DNA from: Desulfobacteraceae bacterium
GTDB lineage: Bacteria > Desulfobacterota > Desulfobacteria > Desulfobacterales > Desulfosarcinaceae
NCBI GenBank assembly: GCA_027025615.1
Contig: JALVQM010000321.1
Span: forward strand, 1-7,820
DNA length: 7,820 bases
Direction: 5' to 3'
The notes under the pieces were generated by a model. It was given only the letters and a program-made list of their open reading frames with translations. It was not told the origin of the DNA and did not search any database. A program made the position numbers and the translations under genes. Numbering within the stretch: position 1 is the stretch's first letter; the number at the start of each line of letters is the position of its first letter. Positions 5,131-7,820 of the stretch are shown in pieces.

Positions 5131-7200
5131 TCAACTTTTAACAGGGACGGCCTTGGGCATCCGGGGCCTTTGCATAAAGTAGAGCACAGCCAGCAGAGCC
5201 AGACCTATTGGATAGCACCAGTACCGCTGTCCCTGGGCCATACCAAGGAGTCGGGCTATCAGGTCGGGCCTCATCAGGATCAGGGTGACGCAGAGGAAAA
5301 GCGGGATTTCCCAGACCTTGTTGCGGGCAACGAACCAGCCCTGGGTGGCTGAGGCAAAGGCGAAATTGCCAATGCAGGCCATGGCGAAGATCAAAAGCCC
5401 CTGGGGCCAACTATTGATGTTATGCAAAATCAGGTCGGCATTGAAAATGAACATGAAAGGCAGAATGGCTGTTCGGATATCGTACATGAAGCCCTGAAGA
5501 CCTGTAGGAACCGGCGGCGACTTGGCAATGGCAGCAGCGGCATAAGCTGCCAGACCCACAGGAGGAGTGTCGTCAGCCAGGATGCCGAAGTAGAAGCAAA
5601 ACAGGTGGGCGGCCATAAGGGGGACGATAAAATCGTTCATGGCTCCGATTTCAACAATAGCCGGAGCAGTCAGCGATGCCATGACAATATAGGTTGCGGT
5701 TGTGGGCAGGCCCATACCGATGATCAGGCTGGTTATGGCTGTTATTACCAGCATCAGGAAAATATTGCCTCCTGACAGCGTATCTATAATGGCGGTAATT
5801 AATTGGCCAAGCCCGAGGGCAACCACACCAACTATTATTCCGGCAGCGGCGGTCGCCAGGGCCACCGACACCATGTTACGGGCCCCGGTTGCCAGAGCGG
5901 CGAAAACATCCTTGACCCCCTGGTAAAATGCCGGACCCAGAGGGTCCTTATTCATGTACGCCCTTATGGGATGCTGGAGCAGCATGATTACGGCCATTAT
6001 CCAGATGGCATTGTAGGCTGCAAGTTCAGGGCTGTGGCGAACCACAATCAGTTCGTAGAGTAGAAAGAGTAAGGGAATCATGAAGTGGATTCCGGAAATC
6101 AGGGTCTTGAAAAAAGGAGGCAGTTCACTTCTGGGCATGCCTCTCAGCCCCAGCTTGGAGGCTTCTATGTGGGTAATGTAAAACAATGCCGCATAAGAGG
6201 CAAAGGCCGGGATAGCTGCGGCTTTTATTACCTCCACATAAGGTACATTCACATATTCGGCGATGATAAAGGCGGCGGCACCCATGATGGGAGGTGCGAG
6301 TTGGCCGTCGGTACTGGCCGCCACTTCCACTGCCGCTGCTTTGGTGGGCGGGTAACCGACTTTTTTCATCAGGGGGATAGTGAAAGTCCCGGTGGTGACG
6401 ATATTGGCGATGGAAGAGCCTGAAACCAGGCCGGTCAGACCGCTTCCCACGATAGCCGCCTTGGCTGGTCCGCCCTTGAAGCCACCCAGAAGGCTCAGGG
6501 CCAGCTGGATGAAATAGTGCCCTGCCCCGGCCCTGTCGAGCATGGCTCCGAAAAGGACGAACAAAAATACAATGGTTGCAGATACATCCAGGGGTATGCC
6601 GTAAATACCTTCGGTCGACATGGTCATCTGGCCCATGAAGCGGTTCAGGGAGACTCCTTTGAAGGCAATCAGGTCAGGCATGTAGGGACCCAGGAAAGCA
6701 TAGAGGGTGAAAGTGACGCAGATGACCGGCAGGGCTGGGCCGATTACCCTCCGGGAAGCTTCCAGAAGCAGGATTACCAGGGCACCTCCCATGATGATAT
6801 CCCTGGGTATGGGCGCGCCATACCTGGATACCAGGCCGTCATAGTCAAGGGCTATGTACATGGCCGAAACCGCTGCTATGATGGCTATGACCATGTCGAA
6901 CCAGGGAATGCGGTCGGTAACGGCAAGAAACTTCAAGCCCAGTCGGGGTTTTTTCAGCAACGGATAGTTCAGGAAAACCAGCAGCAGTGCAAAACCCAAA
7001 TGAATCGACCGGATTATGGTGGAATCAAGGATCAACCATTTTGGCAGTGCCAGCTGGTAAAAACTCCAACAGACGGCTACCACCGGGATTATATATTTTT
7101 GCCATCCTTTTGGCCGACGGCTGATGCCCTCTTCTTCTTCTGCTAGCCGTTTGGCCAGTTCCAGGCCTTCATCTTTTTCTTGGCTGGGATCTGGTTTCAT
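5131..7200 (-). CDS. TRAP transporter permease, DctQ-DctM (4TM/12TM) fusion, TAXI type
   Basis: A 689-residue inner-membrane permease that joins the small (DctQ-like) and large (DctM-like) TRAP subunits in one chain. It would import a solute delivered by the TAXI-type binding protein, driven by an ion gradient. A charged cytoplasmic N-terminus (1-33) precedes hydrophobic segments near 35-55, 63-82, 101-118 and 134-175. The DctM domain begins near 200 and carries GLTGLVSGSSIANIVTTG (254-271), DGQLAPPIMGAAAF (298-311), GMGLPTTATYIVMA (495-508) and ILADDTPPVGLAAYAAAAI (540-558), all typical of the fused family. Hydrophobic segments continue to residue 675, and length is normal for the fusion. 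AGGA lies 7 bases before the ATG. The neighbours are the binding protein upstream and a UspA protein downstream. Substrate is unknown; TAXI systems have been linked to dicarboxylates and glutamate, among others. Confidence 0.95.
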   Translation of the reverse strand: MKPDPSQEKDEGLELAKRLAEEEEGISRRPKGWQKYIIPVVAVCWSFYQLALPKWLILDSTIIRSIHLGFALLLVFLNYPLLKKPRLGLKFLAVTDRIPWFDMVIAIIAAVSAMYIALDYDGLVSRYGAPIPRDIIMGGALVILLLEASRRVIGPALPVICVTFTLYAFLGPYMPDLIAFKGVSLNRFMGQMTMSTEGIYGIPLDVSATIVFLFVLFGAMLDRAGAGHYFIQLALSLLGGFKGGPAKAAIVGSGLTGLVSGSSIANIVTTGTFTIPLMKKVGYPPTKAAAVEVAASTDGQLAPPIMGAAAFIIAEYVNVPYVEVIKAAAIPAFASYAALFYITHIEASKLGLRGMPRSELPPFFKTLISGIHFMIPLLFLLYELIVVRHSPELAAYNAIWIMAVIMLLQHPIRAYMNKDPLGPAFYQGVKDVFAALATGARNMVSVALATAAAGIIVGVVALGLGQLITAIIDTLSGGNIFLMLVITAITSLIIGMGLPTTATYIVMASLTAPAIVEIGAMNDFIVPLMAAHLFCFYFGILADDTPPVGLAAYAAAAIAKSPPVPTGLQGFMYDIRTAILPFMFIFNADLILHNINSWPQGLLIFAMACIGNFAFASATQGWFVARNKVWEIPLFLCVTLILMRPDLIARLLGMAQGQRYWCYPIGLALLAVLYFMQRPRMPKAVPVKS

Positions 7201-7232
7201 TCAACTGTCCTATCAGGGAAAGAAAAGATAAA

Positions 7233-7262
7233 TTTATAATGGAAAATACCTGCAGCAGGCAA
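7233..7262 (-). promoter_or_regulatory. Possible internal promoter for the TRAP permease
   Basis: On the minus strand TTGCCT (7257-7262) and TATAAA (7233-7238) are 18 bases apart. The -10 matches consensus at 5 of 6 positions and the -35 at 4 of 6. It overlaps the hairpin at 7247-7278. It could supply permease transcripts independent of the binding protein gene, but the AT-rich hexamer may be chance. Confidence 0.25.
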
Positions 7263-7278
7263 GAGCCTGCCGCAGGTA
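7247..7278 (-). terminator. Intercistronic terminator-like hairpin between TAXI binding protein and permease
   Basis: TACCTGC (7247-7253) pairs with GCAGGTA (7272-7278), and GCAGGC (7255-7260) pairs with GCCTGC (7265-7270). One A-C mismatch separates the two helices, and the loop is AAGA. On the transcribed minus strand the stem is followed by TTTTCC, a short T tract. It lies 10 bases past the binding-protein stop codon. A leaky terminator or 3' stabilising hairpin here would give more binding protein than permease, a known expression pattern for binding-protein-dependent transporters. Confidence 0.6.
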
Positions 7279-7288
7279 CCGCGAGCTT

Positions 7289-7820
7289 TTACTTCAGCCC
7301 AACTTCCTTGAAGTACTTGAGGGCACCTGGATGCAACGGGGCCGATAAGCCTTCTAACATGCTCTTCTTGGTCAGCACCTGGTATGCAGGATGCAATTTT
7401 TTGAAACTTTCAAAATTGTCGAATACTTCTTTGGTTATGGCGTAAACCACCTTGGCCGGCACTTTAATGGAAGTTACGAAAGTGGCCTTGACGCCGAATG
7501 TGGGGACGTTTTTGTCATTTACAGCACCCGGATAGAGTTTGACCGGGATGTATGATTTGGCGTAGTAAGGGAACTTTTTAACCAGTTTATCCACGTTGGG
7601 GATGGATATGAACATGACCTTACGGGCACCGGCGGTGGCTTCCTTGAAGGCTCCACTGGGATGGCCTACGGTGTAGAAGAAAGCATCAATCCGGCCGTCC
7701 TGCAACAGTCCGGGTGCTTCAGCGGCCTTGGCGCTTTCAGCAATGATATCTTTTTTGTAGTTCAGCCCGTTGGCTTCCAGGGCATCAATCGAATTCTGGC
7801 GCTGACCTGAGCCGGGGTTA
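7289..7820 (-). CDS. TAXI family TRAP transporter solute-binding protein, C-terminal part; runs off the right edge
   Basis: The last 176 residues of a periplasmic binding protein are visible; the signal peptide and N-terminal half are outside the window. The reading frame stays open to the right edge, so a TTG codon at 7705 is internal and not the start. Recognisable TAXI-family segments are NPGSGQRQNSIDALEANGL at the visible start, then AAEAPGLLQDGRIDAFFYTVGHPSGAFKEA, quoted here only in parts: DGRIDAFFYTVGHPSGAF. HPGALKYFKEVGLK forms the family-typical C-terminus. The protein would bind the solute in the periplasm and hand it to the fused permease encoded 88 bp downstream. Only this C-terminal part can be judged, so ligand-binding residues and substrate cannot be assigned. 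There is no sign of damage. Confidence 0.93.
   Translation of the reverse strand, partial: NPGSGQRQNSIDALEANGLNYKKDIIAESAKAAEAPGLLQDGRIDAFFYTVGHPSGAFKEATAGARKVMFISIPNVDKLVKKFPYYAKSYIPVKLYPGAVNDKNVPTFGVKATFVTSIKVPAKVVYAITKEVFDNFESFKKLHPAYQVLTKKSMLEGLSAPLHPGALKYFKEVGLK

Noticed and set aside
6517..7146. A 209-codon plus-strand reading frame opposite the TRAP permease
   Set aside because: It is long, but its translation is rich in G, H, Q and D without any domain, and it lies antisense to a strongly conserved membrane protein. It is an artefact of that gene's codon bias.
7289..7705. A complete 138-residue protein starting at TTG 7705
   Set aside because: The frame continues open to the window edge with TAXI-family sequence upstream, so this is the C-terminal part of a longer binding protein.
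1..7820. Mobile elements, CRISPR arrays, tRNA genes or a defence island
   Set aside because: I found no transposase, integrase, direct-repeat array, cloverleaf or defence domain; RecD2 here is a housekeeping repair helicase next to trmO.

Overview
The window looks like ordinary chromosome from a bacterium of moderate GC content. The gene mix (a 4TM/12TM fused TRAP permease with a TAXI-type binding protein, a UspA-like protein, an AmrS-type radical SAM enzyme and an exported DUF1566 protein) fits Desulfobacterota (the former Deltaproteobacteria) best. That assignment rests on gene content and is inference. I see no rRNA, tRNA, CRISPR array, insertion sequence or phage gene. Nearly all the sequence is coding, and the longest gap without a gene is 181 bp.

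Layout. Positions 1-1965, minus strand: a TrmO-family gene is followed directly by recD2, which runs off the left edge with its first 503 codons visible. The two are almost certainly co-transcribed and probably translationally coupled. Positions 1966-2146 form a divergent promoter region. Positions 2147-3929, plus strand, hold a two-gene operon: a class I SAM-dependent methyltransferase, then the radical SAM enzyme of the AMMECR1/Memo/AmrS trio. Positions 3905-4429, minus strand, hold a small exported DUF1566 protein whose 3' end overlaps the 3' end of amrS by 25 bp. It has its own promoter with a perfect TTGACA -35 box inside a 12-bp inverted repeat. Positions 4546-7820, minus strand, form a TRAP-TAXI transport operon read from the right edge: binding protein (N-terminus outside the window), fused permease, then a UspA-type ATP-binding protein.

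How the genes work together. The binding protein would capture a solute in the periplasm and the fused permease would import it using an ion gradient; the substrate cannot be read from the sequence. The UspA protein has the full ATP-binding signature and sits where TeaD-like regulators of TRAP transporters sit, so it may tune the transporter. A strong hairpin between binding protein and permease probably lowers permease expression relative to the binding protein. The methyltransferase-AmrS pair is the least understood unit: both use SAM, and the chemistry of AmrS is, to my knowledge, not settled. TrmO modifies tRNA at the t6A37 position, but the copy here departs from the family consensus in its main motif.

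No clearly new multi-gene system is visible. The points most worth a second look are the methyltransferase-AmrS pairing, the divergent TrmO motif, the operator-like repeats upstream of the DUF1566 gene, and the hairpins within the TRAP operon.
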